Shown one piece after another: positions 12,002-21,957 of a stretch of 64,000 nucleotides of DNA. A model generated the notes under the pieces. That model saw only the letters and a list, made by a program, of their open reading frames with translations, had not been told where the DNA came from and ran no database searches. The translations under genes and the position numbers were made by a program. The DNA is from Drechslerella dactyloides (Eukaryota; Ascomycota; Orbiliomycetes; Orbiliales; Orbiliaceae). Where the stretch lies: positions 2,480,001 through 2,544,000 of the forward strand of contig JAGTWJ010000003.1 of NCBI GenBank assembly GCA_020064725.1, in the 5' to 3' direction. How positions within the stretch are numbered: position 1 is the first letter of the stretch; every line of letters starts with the position of its first letter.

Positions 12002-13243
12002 TCAAAACCCATCGTCCGCGGGCGGCGACCAGGTGGCACGGGGATTCTTGCCAGGCTTCGCGTGCTTCTTTCCCGTCCTTTGGCTCTTCTCCGACGTAGC
12101 TTTCCCAGAACTGAAGACATCCATATCGTCAAGCCCCCAATCGAGATCCCGACTGCTAAGCCCACCAGCGCCAGCGTCGCCACCACCACCACCTCTACCA
12201 CCGTGGAAAGTCTTCAATTCCTCCCCAGGCGTGACCAGCCCCACCTTCTTCCGCTGGTCCGACATCTTGAGCGGGCCGACGTCGTACGTCTCCCCGTCAA
12301 CCTGCACCAGCTGCTCGTCCCCCCGCTCTCCCCCTCTATTCCCTACGGCCGCCTTGAACCCCGTCGCCTCCTCCCCGTTGATGCTCAGCCCATACCCCAT
12401 ACTCGTGTACTTTCTCAACAGCAGGCTCCGCCGGTTGTCGTAGAACTTGTACAGCTTCTCCGGCTGCATCATGACCTCCATCCCGGGGTCCTTCCGCCCA
12501 CAGCCCATCACGGCATCGAACCCCTTCTCGAACTGCGCGACCAGTTCGCTGAACCGCGCCGTCCGACAGCTCTCGTTCGGGTTGACGGAAACGGTACCTC
12601 GGAGATCCTGCTGCCGTACCTGTCGCGTCGCATCCCAATCGGCCTGCAGGTGGCGGACGAATCGGCCCGTGTGGGCGTCGTACCCACGGTTCGTGAGCGC
12701 GGTCTCCCACGCCGAACGCACCTTGCCGCGGATGGCCTTGCGCACGAAGGCTTCGCGGCCGGTGAAGGCCTTGGACGACGTGTGCAGGTGGAAGAAGAAG
12801 CCGAGGTCGTACGTCTCCGCGTGGCGTTTCAGCGAGGCCCGCAGCAGCGGGTGGAACGGGTTGACGAGGATGCTGTACGCGCTGAGCAGCAGGATCGCGG
12901 ACGAGTACTGGATGTAGAAGTGCGGGCAGCGGAAGACCGTGGTGGCGGACTTGCCGATGCGGGTCGGGTCGAGGTGGAAGACGGCGTTCACGTTGCGGTT
13001 TATGTATTTCGGGTAGTGCGTCTGGTGGCTGTTGACTGCGAGGTCTTGGTAGCGGGAGGGGGGTCCTCGGTCGTGCTTGCGCTGATGGTTCGGGCGCGGG
13101 TGGTCCGCCCGCTGGCTTGGAGGGCCGTGGTCATTGTGGATCGCGTGTGCATGTCGCCGTCGGGTGAGGTCGTGCGGGAGGGTCGTCGGGTGGTGTCGTC
13201 GGCGTGGGAGGAGGCCGCGCAGGCGGGGCAGCGGTGGCTTCAT
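12002..13243 (-). CDS. protein of unknown function, 413 aa
   Basis: A single uninterrupted frame runs from ATG 13241-13243 to TGA 12002-12004 (minus). Codon third positions are strongly G/C-biased, which supports this strand over the 464-codon frame antisense to it. Residues 1-80 are Arg/His/Pro-rich and low complexity. From about residue 80 (HYPKYINRNVNAVFHL) the sequence looks folded, with a hydrophobic segment (YSSAILLLSAYSILV), an Arg-rich helical part and KLYKFYDNRRSLLLRKYTSMGYGLSI. A Gly-rich linker follows, then an acidic LDWGLDDMDVFSSG patch and a Lys-rich tail. I do not recognise the family. The hydrophobic segment could be a membrane helix or a buried core strand. Confidence 0.65.
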   Translation of the reverse strand: MKPPLPRLRGLLPRRRHHPTTLPHDLTRRRHAHAIHNDHGPPSQRADHPRPNHQRKHDRGPPSRYQDLAVNSHQTHYPKYINRNVNAVFHLDPTRIGKSATTVFRCPHFYIQYSSAILLLSAYSILVNPFHPLLRASLKRHAETYDLGFFFHLHTSSKAFTGREAFVRKAIRGKVRSAWETALTNRGYDAHTGRFVRHLQADWDATRQVRQQDLRGTVSVNPNESCRTARFSELVAQFEKGFDAVMGCGRKDPGMEVMMQPEKLYKFYDNRRSLLLRKYTSMGYGLSINGEEATGFKAAVGNRGGERGDEQLVQVDGETYDVGPLKMSDQRKKVGLVTPGEELKTFHGGRGGGGGDAGAGGLSSRDLDWGLDDMDVFSSGKATSEKSQRTGKKHAKPGKNPRATWSPPADDGF

Positions 13244-14310
13244 GGCTCGCCGCGATGGTGTTCAGAGGGAGCAAATTTTGTGTTGGAGTGGTCGTTGGTA
13301 GCGAAAACAGTCGCACCAACGCGTTTAACCTTGTACGAGTCTTCTAGAGTTATGGATCCAGCAGGCAGATGGAGCGATATGATGGGCTTCGAACACCGGC
13401 AACCTCAAAATTGTAGGCCATGCGGTTTCTTTCAATTCGAATGGGTCTGTCGATAATAGACCGTGCGGACTAACTAAATGGTACATATGCAAAGCAAAAT
13501 GCCTCCTCATGCAAATGCTGTCAATCCAACAAGAAACAAGCTGAAGCCGAAAGAAAAATAAAATACGGGAAGAAAAAGAAAGGTAGTGGTGGTATATACA
13601 GTACGAATGGACCGCGGCAATGCTGCTAGCGCATCGCGCCAGAGGGAAGGGAACAGGTGGTAGATATAGTACAGTCAGAAGAAACACTTGTGGCGAGGAT
13701 CAACCTCGTCGATGCCATGGGAAACGGTAAAAGGGAGAGGGGCACTGTACAAAGCCCCTCCGGATGATAACGCGTTAACGCAAGGAACCCGGATAATGCA
13801 ATGCAGTCAAAGGACGTGAGGTAACCAGAAAGAGAAGCCCATGCCATCTTCATGCACCCAAAGTCCGAGCAATCTGGGTAGAGAAACCAAAAAGTATGTA
13901 TACGAATGATCCTATCGCCGAACCAATGCACCGGAACATCAAAGCGAAGAGCGTAACCGAGAGAACCAGGACTCCGTAAGGAGAAAAGTGAAGGAGAGCA
14001 AAAGAACGAACGAGAGAGAGGGAAGGAAAACCCATATGCTGACGCGGACACGCGGCGGTGGAAAGGATGCCGACAGGCCTTATTGCGAGCCATGATAAAT
14101 GCGGACGAGATCGTGGATCCAAAACTCATTTGCAGATGATTGCAGCGAACCGTAACGTAGAGACAAAAGGAGAAAAGGAAAAACTTTTTTGACTGCAAAA
14201 AAGGTAAACGTAGCGAGTGCGATTAGAAGGTAAATTATGGTATGAAGCGGAGGGTGGCATGAAGCAAAGAAACACCATAGTATGCTTCTGTGGTATCCAT
14301 AAGACGTTCA
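13244..14310. other. intergenic between two minus-strand genes
   Basis: About 1.1 kb holding the promoter of the 13243 gene and the 3' region of the 14311-17562 gene. Long minus-strand frames at 13325-14198 are Ser/Phe-rich, mostly lack supported starts and show no domain; I regard them as chance. Confidence 0.5.
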
Positions 14311-17300
14311 TTATACGAACGTCATGAGGGTTGAGCGCCGCCGGCGTGCTGACGTGCTGGATCGTACCCGACCACCTTTGTGGTAAGAATCGGGGCTGGA
14401 GCCTTCCTCGCCGGAGCAGATTGAAGAGTTAATCGTGGTAGGTGTGGCTGGGGGGGCTGGTAACGATGGATTCTTCTCCGAGAGCGACAGGTCCAGCAGC
14501 GCGTCCACAGGCACGCTCGGAGCGCTCGTGATGCTGGGAGCACTCGTGACGCTAGGCACACTCCTGACACTCGGAACGCTCCTGACACTTGGAACGCTCC
14601 TAACACTCATGATGCTGGGAGCTTTGGTGGCAGGCTTGGCGACCGGGTCTTCTTGGAGAAATGCGGGAAGCATTTCTTGGTAGCTCGACAAGGCTTGCTG
14701 CAGTAGGATATCTTCCTCCGTAAGCTTCGCCTCGGGCTTGGCCAATTCGCGCTCCTGCTTTGGTAATTCTGTTGGGGCGCCCAGCACCTCTTCCAATTGC
14801 CTGATCAGGCCTTTGACGTGGGCGACGAGCTCCTGTAGAGATGTCGTGTCAAACTTAAGCCTTGTCTCGGGTGTTGGTGCCTTGGATGGTTGCAGAGGGG
14901 ACGGGATCAATCGCTCTCTGGATGATTTCTCGGAGATGTCCCGTTTCTGAACCCGGGCAACTATCGATTTGGCGTTGCTGACGGCCTTCTTATCGTCCTT
15001 GATCAGGGCGGGAGACGAGGGTTTGCTGGAAAGGTACGGCTCCTGCGGTAATCGGGGCGTGGCATTGCGGCTGTGGAATGGCGGCTCCGGTCCAAAGACA
15101 TCGTCGTCTGGGAGAAGCACCGAAGCCCTCCTCAGCGGTCGCGGAAGATGAATGTTTTCCTGAGAGGTGTTGCTTCCCAGATCAAACGAATCTGCGAATG
15201 GCGTTCCTGGGTCCGCAACTGCAGATATTGGGACATCATCGTCGACCGTAGCCAATGTAATGATACCTTCAGCCTCATCCCACAGAGCGGAGGACGAGCC
15301 ATTGCGAAGGCTCCTGATGTTCGCCTTCTCGACGAGTTTCTTAAGGTTCTCAACCTGCTTCGCGAACTCTCGAACGTTCCCAAGATGACCCATAACGGTA
15401 GCCTGCGCGTCTTTGATGGACTTGGGGATTATAACATCCCCACAGAAGTCATTATCGAAATCGTCGTCCCAGTTCTCGCTCGCTGCGGTATCAATTAGTA
15501 CAAAGTCAGGTTGGACGTCGGGTGTTTGGGCAGACTCACAATCAGCAAAGACGCCGGCAACCGGCATGCTCCGGCTCCTAGTGTGAGTGCTCGGTGCGCG
15601 TTGGCGTGACTTTTGATTTCCAGACGACGAGATCTCGCGGCTGCTCCTCCCGCTCTTAGTGAAACTTTCCGACCAATCCGAGCCGCTGACAACGCGATCT
15701 CCTTCGATCGACGATACCTCCACGGATTTTCGGCTGACGTCAAAGGCATCAAGGTTGCTCGAATTTCGGGCGTGGGGCCGTCTTCTTGGGAAGGTCGAGT
15801 GAACGGGACGCTCCTTAGAATTCCTCTTGAAAGGGTTGCTGATGTCGTCTTCCAGCTTGCGGATAGCCGAGTCCGAGTCGTTCAGATCCTTGGAGGTTCG
15901 GTCGTTCTCCGCGCTGTGGAAGATCGTGCTAGTGAAGGGGCTGACAGGGTTGGACCTTGTTTGTGGTCGGGTGTTGGAAGGTGTGAGTCCGGCGGCGGCG
16001 GGATCTTCGGCGATAGACCAACTGGACCGATTGAGGGAAAATCCTTGCATCGATTCATCCAGATTGATTGGCGAAGGCTCAAACGACATGTTTGGAAGGC
16101 CTCGCGAAGGTGGCTGTTCGCTACCATTGAATAGAGTGTCCAGCTTGGGAGGATGTGTAGGAGACGCACGCGTTCTCAGAGAGTCGAAAACAGTGTCGGA
16201 TAGGAAATCCTGTTCAACGTCGTCACTACCAATTAGAGTGGATGCTCTCTCGGATACGAGTAGGGATGGTCGACGTGCATGAGAAGAATCCTCTTCCTGA
16301 GGGCTCGGGTCCAGATCCATTTCGGTGGGCAACATGGTTTGTTGTTGCGGAGTAGCAACTGGAGTAAGAGGCGAACGAGGTGATTGTGTCGGGGAAATAT
16401 CATTTGGGATCAGTCGAACGGTGGTCTGTTCAGGGAGCAGGAAAGCGCTTGGAATTGATGGCTGCTGTGTTTGAACCATGGGGAATTCATCCGAACCGCC
16501 AGGAGGGTCATAGGTAGCACTTGGGATGATGGACAAGCGCCGGCGCTTCCTGGTGTTCGGTCCGGGTCCAAACTTGGAAGACGTTGATAAAAAGCCAGAG
16601 ATGGACAGCGACCGCCTGGACCGGCCTCCTGCAGATGTGGCGGGAGAGGCAGCTCTCGAGCCATCGTAACTGGAGCGGATGTCGCGATGATCTTCGTAAT
16701 CGATATCAGGAATTTCCAGGGGTCCATGCGAGATATCCGAGGCCTTGACCAAGGTGGGCTTCCATCTCTTCGACGGAAATATCCTTTTGATCCAACCCAT
16801 GAAGGGGCTCCTTGGCGGCGACATGTTCCTCGAAGCCTCGCCAAACTGAACTCGCCTTGGCTGCAGATAGAATTGCCAGTCGTGGACGTGTTCAGGCAGA
16901 TAGTTGACTGAGTGCACGCTGCTCTGGAACGAAAACGGCAGGCTAGAGCCCGAGGGACTAGACAGCGAATGCGATCCGTAACGCATGAAGCTCGGCCCGT
17001 AAGTTGCAGGACGGTCGAGGTTTTCCGGAGCAGACACGGTAACAGTTGCCGACTGCGAGTTTGACCTGCCGAGCGACTTGAGCGTGTTTGACCGCGACCT
17101 GTTCTTCAGACCAACGGAGAGCCTTCGGGCAAGGTCCGTGAAGGAAGAAGTAGACGCCGCGGAGCTTTCTGGCGGCGTGATGCTTCGTCGCTTCATGGCG
17201 GCCTCTGACAATCTGCGGTACCACTTGCGCTTGGTGCCGGCGGTTGATGACGATGCAGGGGTGGTTGTTTCCTGGGACGAGGTGGTCATGTTTGTCGGAG

Positions 17301-17562
17301 AGTGACCACCTGATCGAGACTCGGTCGCGGAAGAAGGGAAGGATACGGGCGATGCTCGATGAGATGAAGCAATGTCGGACGGCGGTACTTGGATATGGGT
17401 GCTGCTGGAGGTCGCCTCAGCCGGCTGGCCGAAGGTTAAGCCACATGCCGCGACTCCAACGGTGGAGGTGGCGCAGAGCTGTCGAAGGAGGAGGGACAGG
17501 CCCGTGAGATCAGCATCGGGAGCATAGTCAACGGGGAACGGCGAAGGTAGGGCGACGAGCAT
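14311..17562 (-). CDS. large Ser-rich, mostly disordered protein of unknown function
   Basis: The frame is open for 1,083 codons from ATG 17560-17562 to TAA 14311-14313 (minus). A very likely 57 bp intron (15483-15539; donor GTGAGT, branch ACTAAT, acceptor GCAG) is a multiple of three. Removing it gives 1,064 aa and joins FADS to ENWDDDFDNDF. Most of the protein is Ser/Pro/Arg-rich and probably disordered, with basic patches (TKRKWYRRLSEAAMKRRS; KRIFPSKRWKP). The best-ordered part follows the acidic motif: a helical VMGHLGNVREFAKQVENLKKL segment, then LWDEAEGIITLA, then FDTTSLQELVAHVKGLIRQLEE, perhaps coiled coil. Near the C-terminus short SVRSVP/SVTSAP units repeat. The WDDDF element recurs in several fungal scaffold or kinase-associated proteins, but I cannot assign this one. 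Confidence 0.75.
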   Translation of the reverse strand: MLVALPSPFPVDYAPDADLTGLSLLLRQLCATSTVGVAACGLTFGQPAEATSSSTHIQVPPSDIASSHRASPVSFPSSATESRSGGHSPTNMTTSSQETTTPASSSTAGTKRKWYRRLSEAAMKRRSITPPESSAASTSSFTDLARRLSVGLKNRSRSNTLKSLGRSNSQSATVTVSAPENLDRPATYGPSFMRYGSHSLSSPSGSSLPFSFQSSVHSVNYLPEHVHDWQFYLQPRRVQFGEASRNMSPPRSPFMGWIKRIFPSKRWKPTLVKASDISHGPLEIPDIDYEDHRDIRSSYDGSRAASPATSAGGRSRRSLSISGFLSTSSKFGPGPNTRKRRRLSIIPSATYDPPGGSDEFPMVQTQQPSIPSAFLLPEQTTVRLIPNDISPTQSPRSPLTPVATPQQQTMLPTEMDLDPSPQEEDSSHARRPSLLVSERASTLIGSDDVEQDFLSDTVFDSLRTRASPTHPPKLDTLFNGSEQPPSRGLPNMSFEPSPINLDESMQGFSLNRSSWSIAEDPAAAGLTPSNTRPQTRSNPVSPFTSTIFHSAENDRTSKDLNDSDSAIRKLEDDISNPFKRNSKERPVHSTFPRRRPHARNSSNLDAFDVSRKSVEVSSIEGDRVVSGSDWSESFTKSGRSSREISSSGNQKSRQRAPSTHTRSRSMPVAGVFADCESAQTPDVQPDFVLIDTAASENWDDDFDNDFCGDVIIPKSIKDAQATVMGHLGNVREFAKQVENLKKLVEKANIRSLRNGSSSALWDEAEGIITLATVDDDVPISAVADPGTPFADSFDLGSNTSQENIHLPRPLRRASVLLPDDDVFGPEPPFHSRNATPRLPQEPYLSSKPSSPALIKDDKKAVSNAKSIVARVQKRDISEKSSRERLIPSPLQPSKAPTPETRLKFDTTSLQELVAHVKGLIRQLEEVLGAPTELPKQERELAKPEAKLTEEDILLQQALSSYQEMLPAFLQEDPVAKPATKAPSIMSVRSVPSVRSVPSVRSVPSVTSAPSITSAPSVPVDALLDLSLSEKNPSLPAPPATPTTINSSICSGEEGSSPDSYHKGGRVRSSTSARRRRSTLMTFV
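15483..15539 (-). other. probable in-frame 57 bp intron in the 14311-17562 gene
   Basis: Minus strand: GTGAGT donor, pyrimidine/A-rich body, ACTAAT branch-like element, GCAG acceptor. The length is divisible by three and it contains no stop, so retention would add 19 residues. Splicing produces a Ser codon across the junction. Confidence 0.7.
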
Positions 17563-19886
17563 GGTTGTGAGTGAAGGTTTCCTTGCAACATACCGTCGAG
17601 ACAGTCTTCATATTGTCAAATCATTCCCTTGGGATATATACGTCGTGGGGTATCGGCAACGGATGTATAAATATGCCTAGCGAGGACGAAAAGAAAGCAA
17701 AGAGTCCAAAAAAAAATTGTTTCTGGACGTGTGCTGGGTTGCTATAGAGCTATTGCTGTAGGGAAATATCGATATGTCGACTGAAATGGGTCGGCTAGCT
17801 GGTCGCTTGGTGCTTCCGGGGCAGCGGTGTGTAATTGGGGAATGTCGATACTTTTGCAGGGTCTGTACTCGGCAAGTAGAGAAGAGCTGGGAGCGTGAGA
17901 ATCGGGATTGCGAATGCCGGCCGGTCGGTTCAGCAGCCCGCGAAGGGCATAGCTCTGTTGGAGGGGAGAGAAGGAGAGAGGGCGGATAGAGAGAGCTGGA
18001 GAGAGCGTGTGAGATAGGAGTGCAGATTGATAGAGAGAGATGAGATGAGGTTCGAGATGGATTGGGGGGGAGGAAAGGACAGACGGCGGGCGTGGAGAGG
18101 GCCGTTGGGGGAGGTTTATTAGTATTGACGTTATTGGGCGAGCACCGCAAGCAATGAAAGCAGCAAGTAGCACCACAAGCAGCAGCCACACGAGCACGAC
18201 GAAGACGACGAACGTAAAACGCCTTGTTGTGGAATGTTAGCTGCTGCTTAGCGGTAGTAGCACCGTCCCTTATAAATAACAATACCAATACCAAATACAC
18301 AATGCACACAGACACACAGCAGGGCGTATTTATCTCCGCTAGCTCGGGCTCGTGCCTTCCCTGGCGTGGCGAGGACGGCGTCGGTGCTTTAAACGGTGTC
18401 AGCAGAGTGAGCAGCAGCAGCGGATTCCAGCTGTCAACTTGGGCTGCGGTTGCCTCGAAAGCGTCGGCCCATCTGAAACAACAACAACAGCGAAGCCGCC
18501 CCGAACAAGCAGGAGGAAGCCAACAGACTGACTGACACGGAGCGCGGTGCTGGTGCTGACGACCTGCTGCGGCGGATCGGATCTTGGGGGCAGTTTATAT
18601 TTTAATGCGTGTCCACCGCCGTCAGGCGCCGCTGTTCACGACGGACGGGCGGGCGTATGGACGTAAAGGTAACAGTAAACGTGGGAGTGTGGGTGGGAGA
18701 GGTGCTCTGTATGGTGTTTACTTTTATGTAGGGACAGCTGTTCGTCCTGTCTGGACAATGCAGCAGCAGCGAGTAGCGAATCGAATCGAATGCTTCTCTT
18801 GCCGGGCTCCTCCTAAACGTACCTCTGGCTGATTAGCTCCGGGTGACGGACGCTGTTTATCTCGACGACTGTTTTTTTGTTATCGTCCCGGCCGCTGGCG
18901 ACGGCTCTCGTTCCCGGCGTCCAATTGGCTCGGATGGCGAAGCGTGAATTGCACGGATGGCGGATGCAGAAGATGATGCAGATGGCACCGCGTGCGAGTG
19001 GGTGCTTGATCGAACAAGACGGAGGGCCTCTCGTGGGACGAATTGATTGATTGATGGGATCGATTGACCGGTCCTGATTGATGGATTCGAAAGGGCGGAG
19101 CGGCAGAACAGACAAGCAGAAAGACAAGCGGACACAGACAGACGGACAAGAGACCGAACGGAGCCTAGGCAAGGGGTGTCAGTCGAGAGTGCCGAGTGTG
19201 GATGTATGTCCCCCTCCGTCAACTTATTTTTGTTTCTCGTCGGCTCCTGCGGTTGGTTGGTCGGTTGCGGTTCTGACAGGAAGGGCCGGCCGGAGTTTCG
19301 ATCGAGTTGGAGGCGATTGACTGGTCGATAATAATAACAGGAAACGATACCAAGAGGTAATGGCAAAAGAATAGCGATAGATAGTGGTGCGAATAGTGCG
19401 CAAAGAGAAACAGCCGTGGTGGAGCACTACGCCGCAGCTGGGCAGGCACTAACTAACAGCGTCCGTAGTCAGCACCACCACTACCACTACCGCTAACCAC
19501 GACGACCTAGCAGGAGGTGTGAGGGCGATCTCGTGAAGGGCAGCGTGGCGGGCGTCGGGGCGAAGAGGGCTGATGCGATTGGCCTGCGGGTCGGGGCTAG
19601 CAGCATTAGTGCCTGGTCCGCTGAGTTGTTAAAACTGTTTCGTCGGGGCAAATGAAGGTTAATGCATGATGCATGGCCAGGCTGCTGGACGGACAAGACA
19701 AGGACTCGAGGCTGCTTCTGCTGCATGCGTGTACCAGTGACCGGATGCTGGCATGCAAAGGCGCGCGGCGGAGCAGGTATCGGGAACCTGTCAGATTATA
19801 ACTGGCCGGGAATACCACACAGTCTGGTATCCTTCGAGTGCACCGAGTGTGAAGTATGTACAGTGGGAGGGATCAAAAGAATACAG

Positions 19887-19912
19887 AAGAGGAGGAGGAG
19901 GAGGAGGAGGAG
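19887..19912. repeat. (GGA)n microsatellite
   Basis: About eight perfect GGA units in the gene-poor region. Confidence 0.85.
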
Positions 19913-20118
19913 TGGAGTGGAGTGGGTGAAGCGGAGTGGAGAGAGGGGGAATGCAGACGCAATGCAAAAGTGGATGGGATCACGGGCGAAACGAAATTGA
20001 TTGTAGGAACAGGCAGCAGATGCACGCCCACGATAACGATAGCCCGATGTTAAAAATTGGTGGCGTGCCGGCTGGGCTGGCTGGCCGACTCGTCGCTCGA
20101 ATGCTCGCAGGAATGGAA

Positions 20119-20178
20119 TCTCTTTCTCTTTCTCTCTTTCGCTCTTTCTTTCTGTCTGTCTGTCCGTCCGTTCTCTCG
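20119..20178. repeat. polypyrimidine tract grading into TCTG/TCCG repeats
   Basis: About 60 bp almost entirely of C and T with interspersed G, including three TCTG steps and TCCG steps. Confidence 0.75.
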
Positions 20179-20662
20179 TTCTGCCCGTTCTCGCGGAAGA
20201 AGAAACGACGGGAATGGTATCAAAACAGAAGGCGAGGGGTGAATGCAGGGTCCAAGCCGCGGACGGCCGAGGATCACGGGTTAATTAATTGAGATTCGAG
20301 GACACAGGCCCCGCGATATTAGTCAGGTCCGAGGAGGGGTGATATCATGTTCACGCCCCGATTTATACTCGGTAGAACTGGTAGTTAAGTCCGTGGGAGC
20401 AGGACGATAATGTGTCCGGGTGTGTCCTGTTATCGTGCTCTTCTCTGCTTCCTCCTCCAGCCGCTCGTCCACGGTTGACCACGACCGACGATGACGATGG
20501 TGATGTATGATGAGAGAGAAGTGCAGCGAGTTACTGGATAAGTCTGCCCGAGCTCGCCTCGTCGACGGCCTGCCTGCCTGTCTGATCATGACGGGACAGG
20601 ACAGAGACCATACTCGGAACATGCAGACACGTACGTAAAAGGGTGCACCCTTCCTGACACTC

Positions 20663-20695
20663 GCTCGATTCGATTCGATTCGATATCGATATCGA
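20663..20695. repeat. (ATTCG)n followed by ATATCG steps
   Basis: Pentanucleotide CGATT repeats about three times, then two CGATAT hexamers. Confidence 0.75.
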
Positions 20696-21938
20696 GTTAA
20701 ACTTCGGCTCCCGCCGTCGCCTGCACGTAGCACGTGTGGCCTCCTCCAAGGCCGCCACCGCGAGGAGACCCGCCGGCCAGTTTCGAATGCCAGGAAACAT
20801 TGCGAGTAAATCCAAATAGTCGGCAGGAATCAGCCGTGGACCACTGCGGTGCTGGCAGGAAAAATAAAACATCACAACAGAAAACAAAGAAACAAGAACA
20901 TCATCAAGCATTGCGCATTGCCCTGCACTGCCGCTGCGGACCCGGGTGACAGCAAACCAGTCCAATCTATCCCCGGCGCACCCTTGGCTCCAGCCCGCAC
21001 ATGATTCGCTACGATCCGGCACCCCATTGCCTGACATGATATCAACAATGGGCTCCCACTCCAGATGCAGACGCTGATGCAGAGACCATGATCATGATCG
21101 CGGACGGGCAATTATGCTGAGAATTAGGCGCTGCCGCCCCATCGCTGCCCGTCAGGCAACGGCGAGAACGGGAGAAAGGGCACGAAGGGCCAAGGCAAAA
21201 TACATCCACAGCACACCATGGACAGAGGTCCGGACAAGAAAAGCACGGCAGGGGCGGCTGGCGAGGCGAGGAGATCGAGCGGAAAGCGGGACTCAGACAG
21301 CAGTCGACTGGGGAAAGAAAAACAGTCTGAAGCACTAGCGCTCTGCCGCTAATGCAGACAATGCATCCTCTTACAGACACCGGACGCACTGCCTGCCTCG
21401 ACAGACCTGGCCTGTTTTTTATGTTATCTCGTGCTTCGAGAAGCGAGGAGGCCGAACAAAATGAAAAATAATTGCCAACTCCGAACGAACCACTTCGCCG
21501 TGATAGGTGCAAGAGCGTATGGACACAAGACATTCCAGAGGTGCAGGCGGAGAGGGAGCGCACAGCTGTCAACAGTGCAGTCTTGTCCCCCTCGAGCAGG
21601 GTTCTCTATGGTGCCTTTTAGCGATAGCACCACCAGCACGTATTTTCTGTAAACTTCCAAGACCCCCAAACGCATGCATGTGTGCAATCGCGGGATCCAC
21701 GCCTGTCAGGCCGAGTGCAGAAGAGGGGTGCGCTGCCAGAGCGAGCGAGCGAGCGCAGGGAGCGCCGGATCCGAGGAGTTCTTCACAAGCGGAATAATCA
21801 ATTGGGATGAGTTGGACGTCCCGTCTGCACAAATACGGCTTCGGTGACCAGAGTTCGGACATGGGTCACCTGCAAATCCAGCCGGCCGAAGAAAAAGAGA
21901 CACGGCAGGGCACTTCCATCTCCATCATCGAGGCTGAC

Positions 21939-21957
21939 TTTTTTTTTTTTTTTTTTT
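21939..21957. repeat. poly(T) run of 19
   Basis: Homopolymer in intergenic DNA. It could be a retroposed A-tail read on the other strand, but no flanking element is recognised. Confidence 0.8.

Noticed and set aside
12062..13456. 464-codon plus-strand ORF
   Set aside because: It is antisense to the 12002-13243 minus-strand gene. That gene has strong G/C-biased third positions, which by itself keeps an antisense frame open; the plus-strand protein is Arg/Val/Leu low-complexity.
14311..17562. Byr4 or Ppk6 identity for the Ser-rich protein
   Set aside because: The WDDDF motif is shared by many fungal proteins; there is no kinase domain, and the Byr4-type N-terminal pattern I would expect is absent.
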